Assembly: GCF_001499855.1 (NCBI RefSeq)
Contig: NZ_LQIK01000001.1
Location: 124,001 to 188,000, forward strand
Reading direction: 5' to 3'
From: Mycobacterium sp. GA-0227b
GTDB lineage: Bacteria > Actinomycetota > Actinomycetes > Mycobacteriales > Mycobacteriaceae
Length of the DNA stretch: 64,000 nt
Each line of letters begins with the position of its first letter. The first letter of the stretch is position 1. Position numbers and translations under genes: made by a program. This document shows positions 36,427-46,326 of this stretch, one piece after another. The notes under the pieces were generated by a model. The model made no database searches, was not told where the DNA came from, and saw only the letters and a program-made list of their open reading frames with translations.

Positions 36427-36762
36427 CATCAGGCGAGCAACCTTCTCGACCTGGAGGGGCCGATCACTTCAGGAGAGCTCGCACGCCGGCTGCGGCTGAC
36501 CACTGGCGCGACAACCCGGGTGGTCGACCGGCTCGTGAAGGCGGGTCTCGCTCGCCGTCAGGACGATCCAGCCGATCGGCGCCGAGCGCTGGTCGCGCAC
36601 ACCGGTCACCGGCCAGCCGGTCTCGACGAGATACTCGCTCGCGTCCGTGAGCCGATTCAAGAGGCGCTGCAGGATTTCAGTACTGAGCAACTTGCGGGCG
36701 TCCAGCGCTACCTCGAGGTGGCTACGCGTGCTTACGCAGACGGCGCTCGCACGCTGTCCTAA
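36427..36762 (+). pseudogene. MarR family regulator remnant, N terminus missing
   Basis: The frame encodes the winged helix and C-terminal helices of a MarR protein: LEGPITSGELARRLRLTTGATTRVVDRL, AGLARRQDDPADRRRALV, then a long helix. Normal MarR proteins have a further 40-50 residues in front. Here the frame runs back into the preceding SDR gene as far as ATG 36367 with no MarR-like sequence, and no start with a ribosome site exists. It is therefore probably a 5'-truncated pseudogene, possibly trimmed by the event that joined it to the SDR operon. Confidence 0.65.
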
Positions 36763-37457
36763 GGTCTCTGCCCGCTGAGGACGGAGACGACCTTCTTTGC
36801 CGTTGCCTTGGCCGACGCGGGATTCTGTCCCGTCACCAGGCGTCCATCGACGACGGTGTACGAGACGAAGGGAAGCAGGCCCTTCTCATACCGTGCGCCG
36901 CGCTTCTTGACTTCTTCCTCGGCGTTGTAGGGCACCAGCTTGTCGACGCGGGCGAGGACCTCCTCTGACCAGGCGAATCCGGTCAGCTTGCGGCCATCGA
37001 CCAGCAGCGATCCATCCGACAGTCGGGTATTGAGCAGACCGCAGTAGCCGTGACAGACCGAGGACACCACGCCGCCTTGCTCGAAGATCTCCCGGGTAAT
37101 TCGTTGCAGACCTTCACTATCGGGGAAATCGAACATCACCGCATGCCCGCCGGTGAAGTAGATTGCATCGAAGTCCGCCGAGTCGATCTCCTCGGGCGAG
37201 GCGGTGTCGGCCAGCAGCGCCATCTTCCCTTCGTCGGCTTTCCAGGCCTTCGCGGTCTTGTCGTAGTTCGGAAATTTCAACGACCGCGGCTCCAACGGTG
37301 ACGGCCCCCCTTTTGGGCTGACGATCGTCTGCTCGTACCCCGCTTCGGCGAACACGTGATAGGCGTGCGTCAGCTCCGAGAGCCACAGTCCAGTCGCCTC
37401 GGAGGGATCCTCATAGTGCGCGACGTTGGTGACGACGTCCAGGATGCGCTTGGTCAT
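36759..37457 (-). CDS. DJ-1/PfpI (Hsp31-like) family protein
   Basis: 232-residue class I glutamine-amidotransferase-like protein. The nucleophile Cys135 lies in SVCHGYCGL and the preceding acidic region IYFTGGHAVMFDF is typical of the Hsp31/YhbO branch (glyoxalase III, deglycase-type or protease-like). Start ATG 37457. It converges on the MarR remnant with a 4-bp overlap. Confidence 0.9.
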   Translation of the reverse strand: MTKRILDVVTNVAHYEDPSEATGLWLSELTHAYHVFAEAGYEQTIVSPKGGPSPLEPRSLKFPNYDKTAKAWKADEGKMALLADTASPEEIDSADFDAIYFTGGHAVMFDFPDSEGLQRITREIFEQGGVVSSVCHGYCGLLNTRLSDGSLLVDGRKLTGFAWSEEVLARVDKLVPYNAEEEVKKRGARYEKGLLPFVSYTVVDGRLVTGQNPASAKATAKKVVSVLSGQRP

Positions 37458-37534
37458 GCTCTAAGGATCACGCCGATCACTGATCGACACCAGTGTCTGG
37501 CGCTCCTTATTACGTGTCGCGGCCAGGTTGAGGA

Positions 37535-37933
37535 TCAGTCACGGTCGTAGTGACACACGGCTTCCAGCATGATCCCGAACGGATCGAGCCAGAACGTCGC
37601 GTAATACGGCGGCGGGTACTCCGGAAAGAACCGCGGCGGATGGATCACGCTCCCGTTTCGTGACAGCACGTGGCGATGTACCCGATCGACATCGCTCCGC
37701 GTCTTCACCATGAAAGCCAAGTGCTGCAGACCGGTCCCCTCGCGCGAGTACGGCGTCGGCTGTGCGGCCGGATACAAGAACAGATACGTCCCGGGCTTTC
37801 CGCCGGCGGGCTTGTAGGCGCACTGATCATCCGCAGCGAGGAACACCTCAAAATCCAGCAACGGCAACAGTTCGTCGTAATACGCCTGCGCGCGTGCAAG
37901 ATCCGTAGCGTTCAGCCCAATATGACCGAGCAC
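37535..37933 (-). CDS. VOC (glyoxalase/bleomycin-resistance) family protein
   Basis: About 132 residues. VOC fold with the metal-ligand pattern: GHIGLNATDLARAQAYYDELL at the start, HLAFMVKTRSDVDRVH in the middle and a C-terminal FWLDPFGIMLEAVCH (Glu ligand). Start GTG 37933 begins the domain; upstream frame to 37975 adds an unlikely Cys-rich segment. Substrate unknown. Confidence 0.82.
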   Translation of the reverse strand: MLGHIGLNATDLARAQAYYDELLPLLDFEVFLAADDQCAYKPAGGKPGTYLFLYPAAQPTPYSREGTGLQHLAFMVKTRSDVDRVHRHVLSRNGSVIHPPRFFPEYPPPYYATFWLDPFGIMLEAVCHYDRD

Positions 37934-37988
37934 GCCTCGTATCGTGCCACAGCAATCGCCCAGCCAAAGGCGCACAACGTCGCGTCAA

Positions 37989-38495
37989 TCAGGCCTCGTG
38001 TCCCGGTGTCAGGTCGCGAACGTCCGCGAAGGTGATCCAGTCGTCGAGTGCATCGGGCGATTCACCGGCCACGGGTTCAAGCAAGTGTCCGACGTGATCG
38101 CCGAGATCGAAGCGACGACGTATCGCCCCGACGAACCACGCATCGGCGTCGTCGAGAACCGGTAACCCTTCGGGCCCGCCGTGCCATGCGCAGCGGTCGA
38201 ATTTGTTGACGCGATCGCCGGTCTCGCTGCCGAACAGCTGCGCCAACAAGAGCTGCCGGCGAGCTACCACGTGGACGGCCAAGTGTGTCGCGTTCCGCGC
38301 CACTCGAAATGTGTGGTTCTTCTTGGATAGGCCGATCATGAAACGGGGCGGGTTGATGCTGGTTTGACTGGCGAACCCGACCAGACATCCTGCTGTGTCG
38401 TCACCGGCGCGCGTCGTGACCAAAAACATCGGGTAGTCCAATCTCGCGACCAGTGCCTCGAACGACCCGCTTCCCGATTCCGACATCGTCAGCAT
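37989..38495 (-). CDS. Flavin reductase-like FMN-binding split-barrel protein
   Basis: 168 residues with the pattern MFLVTTRAGDDTAGCLVGFASQTSINPPRFMIGLSKKN (cited in part), typical of flavin reductases that supply FADH2/FMNH2 to two-component monooxygenases. Start ATG 38495 or ATG 38486. It may serve the HsaA-like flavoproteins elsewhere in the window, but the 34-kb distance makes that speculative. Confidence 0.82.
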   Translation of the reverse strand: MLTMSESGSGSFEALVARLDYPMFLVTTRAGDDTAGCLVGFASQTSINPPRFMIGLSKKNHTFRVARNATHLAVHVVARRQLLLAQLFGSETGDRVNKFDRCAWHGGPEGLPVLDDADAWFVGAIRRRFDLGDHVGHLLEPVAGESPDALDDWITFADVRDLTPGHEA

Positions 38496-38647
38496 TATCT
38501 CTGCCCCTACGTCCGTTGAGGGCGCAAATCAGCGAAGCGGCAAGGGGGAAGCCCGCTCGTTTCGTCACCCTCACTGATGAACGACATGCGCGCAGATAAC
38601 AACGAGCTGGACTGCCTGCTCGCGGTCGGATCGCAAGGCAGATTTTC

Positions 38648-39121
38648 TCAGCCAATTCGGGGTGGAGGGTCCTCGTTGGATCGACCATGCTCTTCCCCGG
38701 CTGCGTCGAGAAGATGAGCGTACGGGTCACCGTCCGGCCCAACGTGTTCAGGCATCGGATAGTAGGTCTTGATCAGCAGGTTGCCGGCCTCATCCCACGC
38801 GAAAATCTCGATACTGTAGGCAGTCTGGACGTCGGGCTCAGTGCGGAAGACGTTCTCACACACCCATGCCATCTCGTCGCCATTGACCTGGACGGTGATC
38901 ATCTTGATTCTCAGGATCGACTGGAACATGTCGAACGCGTCCGACGTGGCGGCCGCGACGCCGCGCTTCTCCTCGGTGCCGACCGGATCGAACATCCGCA
39001 CCTCGCCTGGGCAGATGGTGCGCCACGACGCGACCCATTCGTCTTTCTTGCCGGCGTTCCACAGCTCAGCGTGCTTTGCGGCGTGCGCCAATCGCGCGCG
39101 CCGACTCGGAACGTTGCTCAT
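38648..39121 (-). CDS. NTF2-like (SnoaL-type) protein
   Basis: About 157 residues with an NTF2-like cone fold: N-terminal helix LAHAAKHAELWNAGKKDEWVASW, then beta-rich FDPVGTEEKRG, MAWVCENVFRTEP, YSIEIFAWDEAGNLLIKTYYPMPEH. Such proteins include polyketide cyclases, isomerases and dehydratases. ATG 39121 (MSNVP) is chosen because GGAG lies 7 bp upstream; ATG 39133 is possible. Divergent from the VOC gene at 39186. Confidence 0.75.
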   Translation of the reverse strand: MSNVPSRRARLAHAAKHAELWNAGKKDEWVASWRTICPGEVRMFDPVGTEEKRGVAAATSDAFDMFQSILRIKMITVQVNGDEMAWVCENVFRTEPDVQTAYSIEIFAWDEAGNLLIKTYYPMPEHVGPDGDPYAHLLDAAGEEHGRSNEDPPPRIG

Positions 39122-39162
39122 CGTCTGCTCCATCAATGTTGGCGATACTGCGGTGGTAGAAA

Positions 39163-39178
39163 AATAACACGTGTAATC
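39163..39178. promoter_or_regulatory. Palindromic operator candidate
   Basis: An ACACGTGT core (39167-39174) sits in an imperfect 16-bp palindrome in the 64-bp gap between divergent NTF2-like and VOC genes. The TetR gene at 41569, last in the plus-strand operon, is the nearest possible regulator. Confidence 0.4.
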
Positions 39179-39185
39179 TTTTGGC

Positions 39186-39595
39186 GTGTCCGTCCGAAAG
39201 GTATCGCCGACGATGCACCACGTGGTGATCGCTGTAGCCGGCCACCGGATCGAGCGCACCGTTGCTCTGTTCACCGACCTGGGCTTCCGATTCTCCGAGT
39301 TCGAACTGGATGACGTGGGGCTGCGCGTGCTCCTGGACTGGGACGGCGGCGTCGAGTTGGTGACCCCACTCGAGGATCGATCCAGTCTGGTAGATGACTT
39401 CCTGGCGCGCCACGGAGACGGCGTGTACTCCCTGGTGGTCCGGGTCGCCGATGCGCCTAGCGCGGAAGCTATCGCCGCTCGGTACGGGGCAACGACAAAG
39501 TTTCGCCAACATCGCAAGGGTGAGGGCTGGACGCTCGACGAACTCGAACTGTCGGTACTCGGACTGCCCATCACCCTGCTGTCGACCGACCTTCC

Positions 39596-39599
<4 letters not shown>
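39186..39599 (+). CDS. VOC family protein
   Basis: 137 residues. Glyoxalase-like layout (MHHVVIAVAGHRIERTVALFTDLGFRF; LVVRVADAPSAEAIAARYG; LDELELSVLGLPITLLSTDLP), rather short on metal ligands, so it may bind rather than catalyse. Start GTG 39186. It overlaps the next SDR by 4 bp (ATGA) and belongs to a plus-strand operon of VOC, SDR, dihydrodipicolinate-reductase-like and TetR genes. Confidence 0.75.
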
Positions 39600-40483
<884 letters not shown>

Positions 40484-40493
40484 AGGAAACACC

Positions 40494-41567
40494 GTGAGCC
40501 GCCGCATCATTCAATTCTCCACCGGCAACGTTGGTATCCACGCACTGCGCACCATCATCGGGCGTCCAGACCTCGAACTCGTCGGCGTGCACGCCGCGTC
40601 GCCGGGCAAGATCGGGCGGGACGCCGCAGACCTCTGCGGCCTGCCCAGTCCGACCGGAGTGATCGCCACGTCGGACATCGAAGAACTTGTTGCGCTGCAA
40701 GCGGACTGCGTCGTCTACACCTCCCAGGCCGAGACACGTCCACACGAGGCACTGGCCGACTTGATCCGCTTCCTGAGCACCGGGACGAACGTCGTCGGGA
40801 CATCCTTCGTCTGGTTGGTCGCCCCCGACTTCACCGACGCATGGCTGCGTGAACCGCTTGAGCGGGCCTGTCACGACGGCAACTCAACGCTGTACGTCAA
40901 CGGCATCGATCCTGGCTTCTCCGGCGACACCCTCGTATACGCAGCACTGAGCCTCGCCGGCCGGGCCACCGCGATCACCGTCCAAGAGATCTGCGAGTAC
41001 GGCAGTTACGACGACGCCGAATTCACCGGTGTCAGCTTCGGTTTCGGTACCGACCCCAAACACGAGCCGATCCTCTTCGCGCCCGGAGTGCTGGCGTCGA
41101 TGTGGGGAACCCAGGTGCGCAGCCTGGCCCGCGACCTCGGCGTGACACTCGACGAAGTGCGCGAACGGCACGAGAAATGGGTGACTCCCGAACCGGTCTC
41201 CACGACCATGATGGACGTCTCCCCCGGCCAGGTGGCCGCAGTCCGATTCGGCGTGGAAGGCATCCGCGACGGCGAGGTTGTCATCACCATGGAGCACATC
41301 AACAGACTCACCCCGGCCGATGCGCCGCACTGGACCTATCCGCCGGATGGCAGGCCGGGCGTGCACCGCGTCACCGTCGCCGGCGATCCCGGCATCACAA
41401 TCGACACCCACGTCGGTGGATCCGGCATCGACCACAACATCGGCGGTGTTGTCGCCACCGCCGCGCGGGCCGTGAATGCCGTCGAAGCGGTGTGCCGGGC
41501 GCCCGCCGGCATCCTCGCCGCCCACAATCTACGACCGCTCGACCATCTCCGCGGCACCATGTGGTGA
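40494..41567 (+). CDS. Dihydrodipicolinate reductase-like (amine dehydrogenase-like) protein
   Basis: About 357 residues. N-terminal Rossmann motif FSTGNVGIHALRTI and the long second domain resemble mycobacterial 'dihydrodipicolinate reductase' paralogues related to 2,4-diaminopentanoate dehydrogenase, not lysine-pathway DapB. Start GTG 40494 has GAAGGA 6 bp before it. It sits between an SDR and a TetR gene, so a catabolic or secondary-metabolite role is more likely than lysine synthesis. Confidence 0.8.
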   Translation: MSRRIIQFSTGNVGIHALRTIIGRPDLELVGVHAASPGKIGRDAADLCGLPSPTGVIATSDIEELVALQADCVVYTSQAETRPHEALADLIRFLSTGTNVVGTSFVWLVAPDFTDAWLREPLERACHDGNSTLYVNGIDPGFSGDTLVYAALSLAGRATAITVQEICEYGSYDDAEFTGVSFGFGTDPKHEPILFAPGVLASMWGTQVRSLARDLGVTLDEVRERHEKWVTPEPVSTTMMDVSPGQVAAVRFGVEGIRDGEVVITMEHINRLTPADAPHWTYPPDGRPGVHRVTVAGDPGITIDTHVGGSGIDHNIGGVVATAARAVNAVEAVCRAPAGILAAHNLRPLDHLRGTMW

Positions 41568-41568
41568 C

Positions 41569-42219
41569 ATGGGTCGCATGGCAGGGTCACCAGCACCCCG
41601 GCGGCCGCCGAGCGGCAACCAGGAACGCGCCGAACGCACCCGCCGAGCCGTCATCGACGAAACCGTGCGGTACATCCTCGACGAAGGTTTCGCGGCACCC
41701 AGCGTGCGTCGCATCACCGGGCGTGCCGGGCTCACCTGGGGAGTGGTGCAATACCACTTCGGAGACCTCGGCGGCCTCCTGATGGCGGTGGTCGACCAGG
41801 GACTCGCCGAACTCACCGACGCCCTCGAAGGTCTGCGTGAGCAGACCGTGAGCCTGCCCACCGATCGCCGCACCGAGCTGGTCGTCGACGCGATGTGGCA
41901 GGCGTTCTCCAGCCCGACATCCATGGCCGCGCTCGAAGTCCTCATCTCCACCCGCGCAGCGCGCGACAGTAAAGTCAACGCTCGATTGTCCGACACCATG
42001 CGACAATTCACCGAGCTCGGCAGGCATCTCGGCGAAGATCTGGACGCACCGCAGGCCATGGAGATCGGCAACCTCATCTGGGCGACGCTACGGGGAATCG
42101 TTCTCGCGCAGATGGTGTCACCTCAACCGCTCGACACCAGCAGAGACCGAAGAGCGCTCATTGATGTGCTCAACACCTACATCCGAGCACGGGGAGCGCA
42201 CCGCGATGTCCGCAGCTGA
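41569..42219 (+). CDS. TetR family regulator
   Basis: About 216 residues with helix-turn-helix APSVRRITGRAGLTWGVVQYHFGDLGGLL (the usual Tyr-x-x-Phe end is YHF). Starts at ATG 41569 or 41578, immediately after the dihydrodipicolinate-reductase-like gene. Last gene of the VOC/SDR operon and probably its regulator. Confidence 0.88.
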   Translation: MGRMAGSPAPRRPPSGNQERAERTRRAVIDETVRYILDEGFAAPSVRRITGRAGLTWGVVQYHFGDLGGLLMAVVDQGLAELTDALEGLREQTVSLPTDRRTELVVDAMWQAFSSPTSMAALEVLISTRAARDSKVNARLSDTMRQFTELGRHLGEDLDAPQAMEIGNLIWATLRGIVLAQMVSPQPLDTSRDRRALIDVLNTYIRARGAHRDVRS

Positions 42220-42344
42220 TTTCCGCCACGGGCGGGGCATGTGAACCGTCGGCACTGTCTCTCGTCGTGCGCAAATTCAGATGACGGCTTTCGTATGCCG
42301 CCCGGACGCGCAGCCTCCACACGACCCTCATCGTGTGCTCCTGG

Positions 42345-43133
42345 TTAGTGGTCGGGCGCTGTGTTTGTTCGCCGACGAATAGTGGCGCGACCCGTCAACG
42401 GACAGTCGGCACAGTTGTCTTGGTGCCGCGTGCGGTACCAAAGGCAGCAGCTGCGCCGTCGAACTTCGCTGTTGGCGGTTATGGCAAGCCGGTTGGCCAG
42501 CGGTGAGCGCGACAGTATCGCCGCGGTCACGGCGGTGAGTCGCACGTTGGGCCGTTTCTCGGTGACGATTTGAGGGGCCGAAACCAGCGCTGAGGCCGCG
42601 TTACCCCACAGCAGCCCGTCGGCAATCCGGACCACCCGGTGCAGCGCCGTGTGCAAGCTGCCCAGCGGGTGGGCGATCACCGCGTCGGCGATGAGGGCTG
42701 CCGCCTCGTCGACAGACACGGATGCGCAGTCCCATGCGCGTAAATCACCCATCGCCAATGCGATTGACCCGGGCGCGGTTATGACGAGCTCGAGTTCACG
42801 CGTGTCGATCAGCAACCCTGCGTGGTGCCACACTCCGAGCACCACCGACCAGCACCGGGCAGCAAAGCCGTACTGCAGTGTGGATGCCGCGACGCGTCCT
42901 TCGTCGGTACCGATGTCCTCTGCGACGTCACTGAGTAGCGACTGAAGCCGTCGCCGCTGATACATCTGCTGTGGCGGCAGCGGAATTCGGGTCGCATCGC
43001 GGTGCAGGGCGAAGTATGGGCCCAGCTCGGCGGCATTCGCCAGCGCCGTTTCGACCCGGCGCCGATCCGCCCACGGCTGCGCCCGTGTACGGCTATCCGT
43101 GCCGTGCGTCCGGTGACATTGGTTGTAGCCCAA
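42345..43133 (-). CDS. FhuF-like [2Fe-2S] protein in a cobalamin-riboswitch operon
   Basis: About 262 residues of the FhuF family. The C terminus carries CCLWYRTRHQDNCADC, exactly the CCx10Cx2C pattern that binds the unusual [2Fe-2S] cluster in FhuF (Cys about 229, 230, 241, 244). FhuF reduces ferric siderophores. Here it is the last gene of an ABC-importer operon led by a cobalamin riboswitch, so a corrinoid may be the substrate. No ATG or GTG fits the start. TTG 43133, 13 bp after the lipoprotein stop, is the best candidate; the longer frame runs into the lipoprotein gene and is not protein-like. Confidence 0.82.
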   Translation of the reverse strand: MGYNQCHRTHGTDSRTRAQPWADRRRVETALANAAELGPYFALHRDATRIPLPPQQMYQRRRLQSLLSDVAEDIGTDEGRVAASTLQYGFAARCWSVVLGVWHHAGLLIDTRELELVITAPGSIALAMGDLRAWDCASVSVDEAAALIADAVIAHPLGSLHTALHRVVRIADGLLWGNAASALVSAPQIVTEKRPNVRLTAVTAAILSRSPLANRLAITANSEVRRRSCCLWYRTRHQDNCADCPLTGRATIRRRTNTAPDH

Positions 43134-43146
43134 GGTGGTCGACGTC

Positions 43147-44274
43147 CTAGCTGGCCGTCGCCGCCAGGCCGAATCCGGGTGTGTCGACGAGGTCGGCGAA
43201 TTGCTCGGGATACAGGTTCGCGGCGAGCGCTTCGATTCCGTCGACGATACGAATACCGGGGTTGACCGCTTCCTGGGGCAACACGAGGAAGCGGTTGTCG
43301 CGAACCGCAGGCACCGTGCCGACACCGTCCATCGCCTTGAGCATCTCGATTTTCTGCTGCCCGGTCGGCCCGTCTCCGTAGTCGGTGACCGCGATCAACT
43401 CGGGGGCTCGCTGGACGAACGCCTCGAACGAGACGTTCTCCCACATCTCCTCCAGGTCGGCGAAGACGTTGACCGCGCCGGCCCGCTGGTAAAGCTGCGG
43501 GACGATCGTCAATCCTGCGCCGGTGCCCAAAGTGTCGGTGCCCCAGTCCCAACAGAACACCCGTACCGGCTCTGCGTCGGCCGGAATGCGGTCAGCGACC
43601 CGAACGAGCCGCTGCTGCCAGTGCGCGATCAGAGCCTCGGCGCGTTCGGGCACTCCGAAGATGGCGGCGATGGCACGCACGTCACCGAACCACTCGTCGA
43701 TGGTGGCGGGGGCGAGCGTGTCGTCGACGCGTCGGCATGACTCGGACAGCACATAGCTGGGAATGCCCAACTCGGCGAGGCTGTCGGGGTTGATGCCTCC
43801 GGTATCGAATCCATAGTTCCAGCCCGCGAAGACGAAGTCCGGCGCGACGCCCAGCAGCGGTTCGAGAGCGAAGTAGTCGGGGCCGAGCGAGGTCGCGGCG
43901 GCATAGTCGTCGATGAACACCGCTAACCGCAGGCGCTCACCAGCGCCGGCATAGCCGGCCATTCGATCGGTCAGACCCAGAGCGAACATCAACTCGATCA
44001 TGTTGTCGTCGTTAACGACAGCGCGGTCCGGCGCTTCGTCGAAGGTCACCGGCTCACCGCAGGAGGACACAGTTACCGGGTAGTGGTCCGGCGGCGTGTT
44101 GGCCGGCGGCCAGCTGAACTCGGCGGTGACGGGTGGCAGATCACCGGCAACAGTGATGCTGTGTTCACCCGACCGGGGCGGGTCTACAACCGCATTCGGT
44201 CCGTCGCCGGCGCAGCCGGTGATGGCGACCGCGACGGCGGCGAGCACCGGGCATATGGGTCGAATTCCGTTCAT
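43147..44274 (-). CDS. Corrinoid/siderophore ABC importer, substrate-binding lipoprotein (BtuF-like)
   Basis: 375 residues. Lipoprotein signal with lipobox AITGC (Cys21), then a periplasmic-binding-protein type III fold (AVVNDDNMIELMFALGLTDRMAGY; PDFVFAGWNYGFD; YVLSESCRR). On sequence alone it looks like an iron-siderophore binder (FecB/FepB); the riboswitch upstream of the operon suggests cobalamin. Overlaps the ATPase gene by 4 bp. Acts anchored to the outer face of the cytoplasmic membrane. Confidence 0.85.
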   Translation of the reverse strand: MNGIRPICPVLAAVAVAITGCAGDGPNAVVDPPRSGEHSITVAGDLPPVTAEFSWPPANTPPDHYPVTVSSCGEPVTFDEAPDRAVVNDDNMIELMFALGLTDRMAGYAGAGERLRLAVFIDDYAAATSLGPDYFALEPLLGVAPDFVFAGWNYGFDTGGINPDSLAELGIPSYVLSESCRRVDDTLAPATIDEWFGDVRAIAAIFGVPERAEALIAHWQQRLVRVADRIPADAEPVRVFCWDWGTDTLGTGAGLTIVPQLYQRAGAVNVFADLEEMWENVSFEAFVQRAPELIAVTDYGDGPTGQQKIEMLKAMDGVGTVPAVRDNRFLVLPQEAVNPGIRIVDGIEALAANLYPEQFADLVDTPGFGLAATAS

Positions 44275-45119
44275 GGACAGTGCTCCTGGGTCGCGGTGGT
44301 AGATGAGACGGTGCTCGGAACTGCGTCCGGATCGTCAATGCCGTCGGGTGCAGACAGGAGCAGCCGCAGCGCTCCGGTGCGTGGGTGCCGGATGTGGTCG
44401 ACGTGCACGCCGAACACCGGAAGCACGATCTCGTCGACGAGCACTTCGGCCGGGGATCCTGCGGCGACGACCGCTCCCTGCTGCAGGACGACGACGTCGT
44501 CGCAGAACTCGGCGGCGAGGTTGAAGTCGTGCAGCGCGGCGAGGGTGGTCACCCCGAGGCCACGAATAAGCCGCAGCAGGTCGAACTGGTGGCGCACGTC
44601 AAGGTGATTGGTCGGCTCGTCCAGCACCAGCACCCGGCAGTCTTGGGCCAGAGCGCGGGCCAGCAGCACACGCTGCTTCTCACCGCCTGACAACGTGGGC
44701 CAAGCCCGCTCTGCGAGGTCGGCGGCGCCGACGGTGGCCAAGGCGTCGACGGCGGCCGCACGGTCGGCCGATGAGGTACGGCTCAGTGCGCGCTGGTGAG
44801 GAATCCGGCCGAGCATCACCATGTCGGTCACGCTGAGTCCGACGTCCATCGGCGCTTCCTGCGCCACGACAGCCAGAGTGCGAGCGAACGCCCTCGGGTT
44901 CAGCGAGGTGGCGCGGACACCGCCGATGCTGATCTCGCCGCGCTCGGGGCGCAGCACCCGGTAAATCGCCTTGAGCAACGAGGATTTTCCGCTGCCATTC
45001 GGACCCACCAGCCCGACGAACCGGCCGGGTCCCACGTCGATGCTCAACCCGTCGATCAGCAGCCTGCCCCCGACCCGCACGGCGAGCTGATCGACGTTGA
45101 CGTCTGCGGCGTCGCTCAT
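44271..45119 (-). CDS. ABC importer ATPase (BtuD/FecE-like)
   Basis: 282 residues. Walker A GPNGSGKS at 39-46, signature LSGGEKQR, Walker B VLVLDEPTNHLD, and the switch His in AALHDFN. Type II importer ATPase of the siderophore/B12/haem class. ATGA-type 4-bp overlaps with the permease and the lipoprotein genes. Confidence 0.93.
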   Translation of the reverse strand: MSDAADVNVDQLAVRVGGRLLIDGLSIDVGPGRFVGLVGPNGSGKSSLLKAIYRVLRPERGEISIGGVRATSLNPRAFARTLAVVAQEAPMDVGLSVTDMVMLGRIPHQRALSRTSSADRAAAVDALATVGAADLAERAWPTLSGGEKQRVLLARALAQDCRVLVLDEPTNHLDVRHQFDLLRLIRGLGVTTLAALHDFNLAAEFCDDVVVLQQGAVVAAGSPAEVLVDEIVLPVFGVHVDHIRHPRTGALRLLLSAPDGIDDPDAVPSTVSSTTATQEHCP

Positions 45120-46225
45120 CGAAGGCCGCCCTCCAGTCGGTCACGACGGGACATCAGGAAGAGAAACAACGGGCCGCCAACGATGGCGGTCAGAATGCCG
45201 ACCGGTATCCCTTGCGGGCTGGCCAGCGTGCGCGCGGCCAGGTCCACCCAGATCATGAAGACCGCACCGAACAGCGCGCTGGCGATCAACACCGGTCGGT
45301 GCAATCCACCGACCAGCAGCCGCACGATGTGGGGCACCACCAGCCCGACAAACCCGACCGCTCCGGACACCGCAACCATGACCGCGGTCAACGCCGCGGT
45401 GGCCACAAACAACTCCAGGCGCACCCGCGCCACCGCAACGCCGAAGGTGACGGCGGCCTCGTCGCCGGCGAGTAGCGCATCCATCGGCCGGGCGCGGGCG
45501 ACGAGCCACACGAGAACTAGTGCCAGCGCGATCGCCGGAATCGCCGATGTCGACCATCGCGCGCGCTCGAAACCCCCTAACAGCCAGAACAACACCTGCT
45601 GGGCGCCGCGCGGGTCGCCGAGAAACACCAAATAGCTTGTCAGCGCGGAGAGCACGTAACCGACGACCACGCCGGTGAGCACCAACCGCAGCGGACTGAG
45701 CCCGAGGCCGCTGCGCCTGGCGACCAGATAGACCATTGCCATCGACAGACAGGCGGTCGCGAACGCGGCTCCGCTCAGTCCCAAAGCGCCGAGCCCCAAT
45801 GCGCTGCCGTACACGATGACGGCCGCCGCACCGATGGAGGCACCCGACGAGACGCCTAGCACGTACGGGTCGGCGATCGGATTGCGCACCAGCGCCTGCA
45901 CCGCAACTCCCACCACACTGAGACCCGCGCCGACGAGCGCGGCGAGCGCAACGCGGGGAACCCTTAAGTCCCAGACGATTTGGACGATGTGCGAAGCTAC
46001 CTCGCCGCTCGCCGATCCGAGCGTCTTCGCCCAGATCACCTCCACCACCGTTCCCGCAGGGATGCGTACCGACCCGATGCCGACCGCGATCACCGTCGAG
46101 GCGAGCCCCAGTACGAAAAGGCCAAACATCAACACGACGAACCACGTTGCCGACAGCGATCCCCTCGATGGTGATCGTGACGTGGAGGTGAGGTGGCGAC
46201 ACAGAGTGGCCGCCACTGGCGTCAT
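45116..46225 (-). CDS. ABC importer permease, FecCD/BtuC family
   Basis: 369 residues, about ten membrane helices. BtuC/FecCD family signature LRVPRVALAALVGAGLSVVGVAVQALVRNPIADPYVLGVSSGASIGA (cited in part). First full gene of the operon. Start ATG 46225 overlaps the stop of a short leader ORF by 4 bp and has no ribosome site of its own, so it may depend on translation of the leader. Confidence 0.92.
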   Translation of the reverse strand: MTPVAATLCRHLTSTSRSPSRGSLSATWFVVLMFGLFVLGLASTVIAVGIGSVRIPAGTVVEVIWAKTLGSASGEVASHIVQIVWDLRVPRVALAALVGAGLSVVGVAVQALVRNPIADPYVLGVSSGASIGAAAVIVYGSALGLGALGLSGAAFATACLSMAMVYLVARRSGLGLSPLRLVLTGVVVGYVLSALTSYLVFLGDPRGAQQVLFWLLGGFERARWSTSAIPAIALALVLVWLVARARPMDALLAGDEAAVTFGVAVARVRLELFVATAALTAVMVAVSGAVGFVGLVVPHIVRLLVGGLHRPVLIASALFGAVFMIWVDLAARTLASPQGIPVGILTAIVGGPLFLFLMSRRDRLEGGLR

Positions 46226-46311
46226 GTCAGAACTGCAGGGCCGCTCGGCATTTCACGCATCGCCTGTCGACGGGCGATGAACCTTCGGCAATTTCGGGCA
46301 CGCGTGTGCAT
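46222..46311 (-). CDS. Leader ORF of 29 codons upstream of the permease
   Basis: Starts at ATG 46311, 7 bp after GGAG (46319-46322), the only good ribosome site between the riboswitch and the permease. It reads MHTRARNCRRFIARRQAMREMPS... and ends in TGA at 46222-46224, overlapping the permease ATG as ATGA. The peptide is basic and shows no family. Its likely job is to put permease translation under riboswitch control through coupling; it may also be chance. Confidence 0.5.
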   Translation of the reverse strand: MHTRARNCRRFIARRQAMREMPSGPAVLT

Positions 46312-46326
46312 GAGCGATCTCCGTCC

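Noticed and set aside
38577..38690. Short plus-strand frame reading NELDCLLAVGSQGRFSQ, similar to the start of a LysR regulator
   Set aside because: Only about 15 residues resemble LysR, there is no continuation, and the rest overlaps the end of the NTF2-like gene. Possible remnant but not supportable.
42345..46225. Classical siderophore uptake operon under IdeR control
   Set aside because: No convincing IdeR iron box was seen upstream, while the cobalamin riboswitch core is clear.
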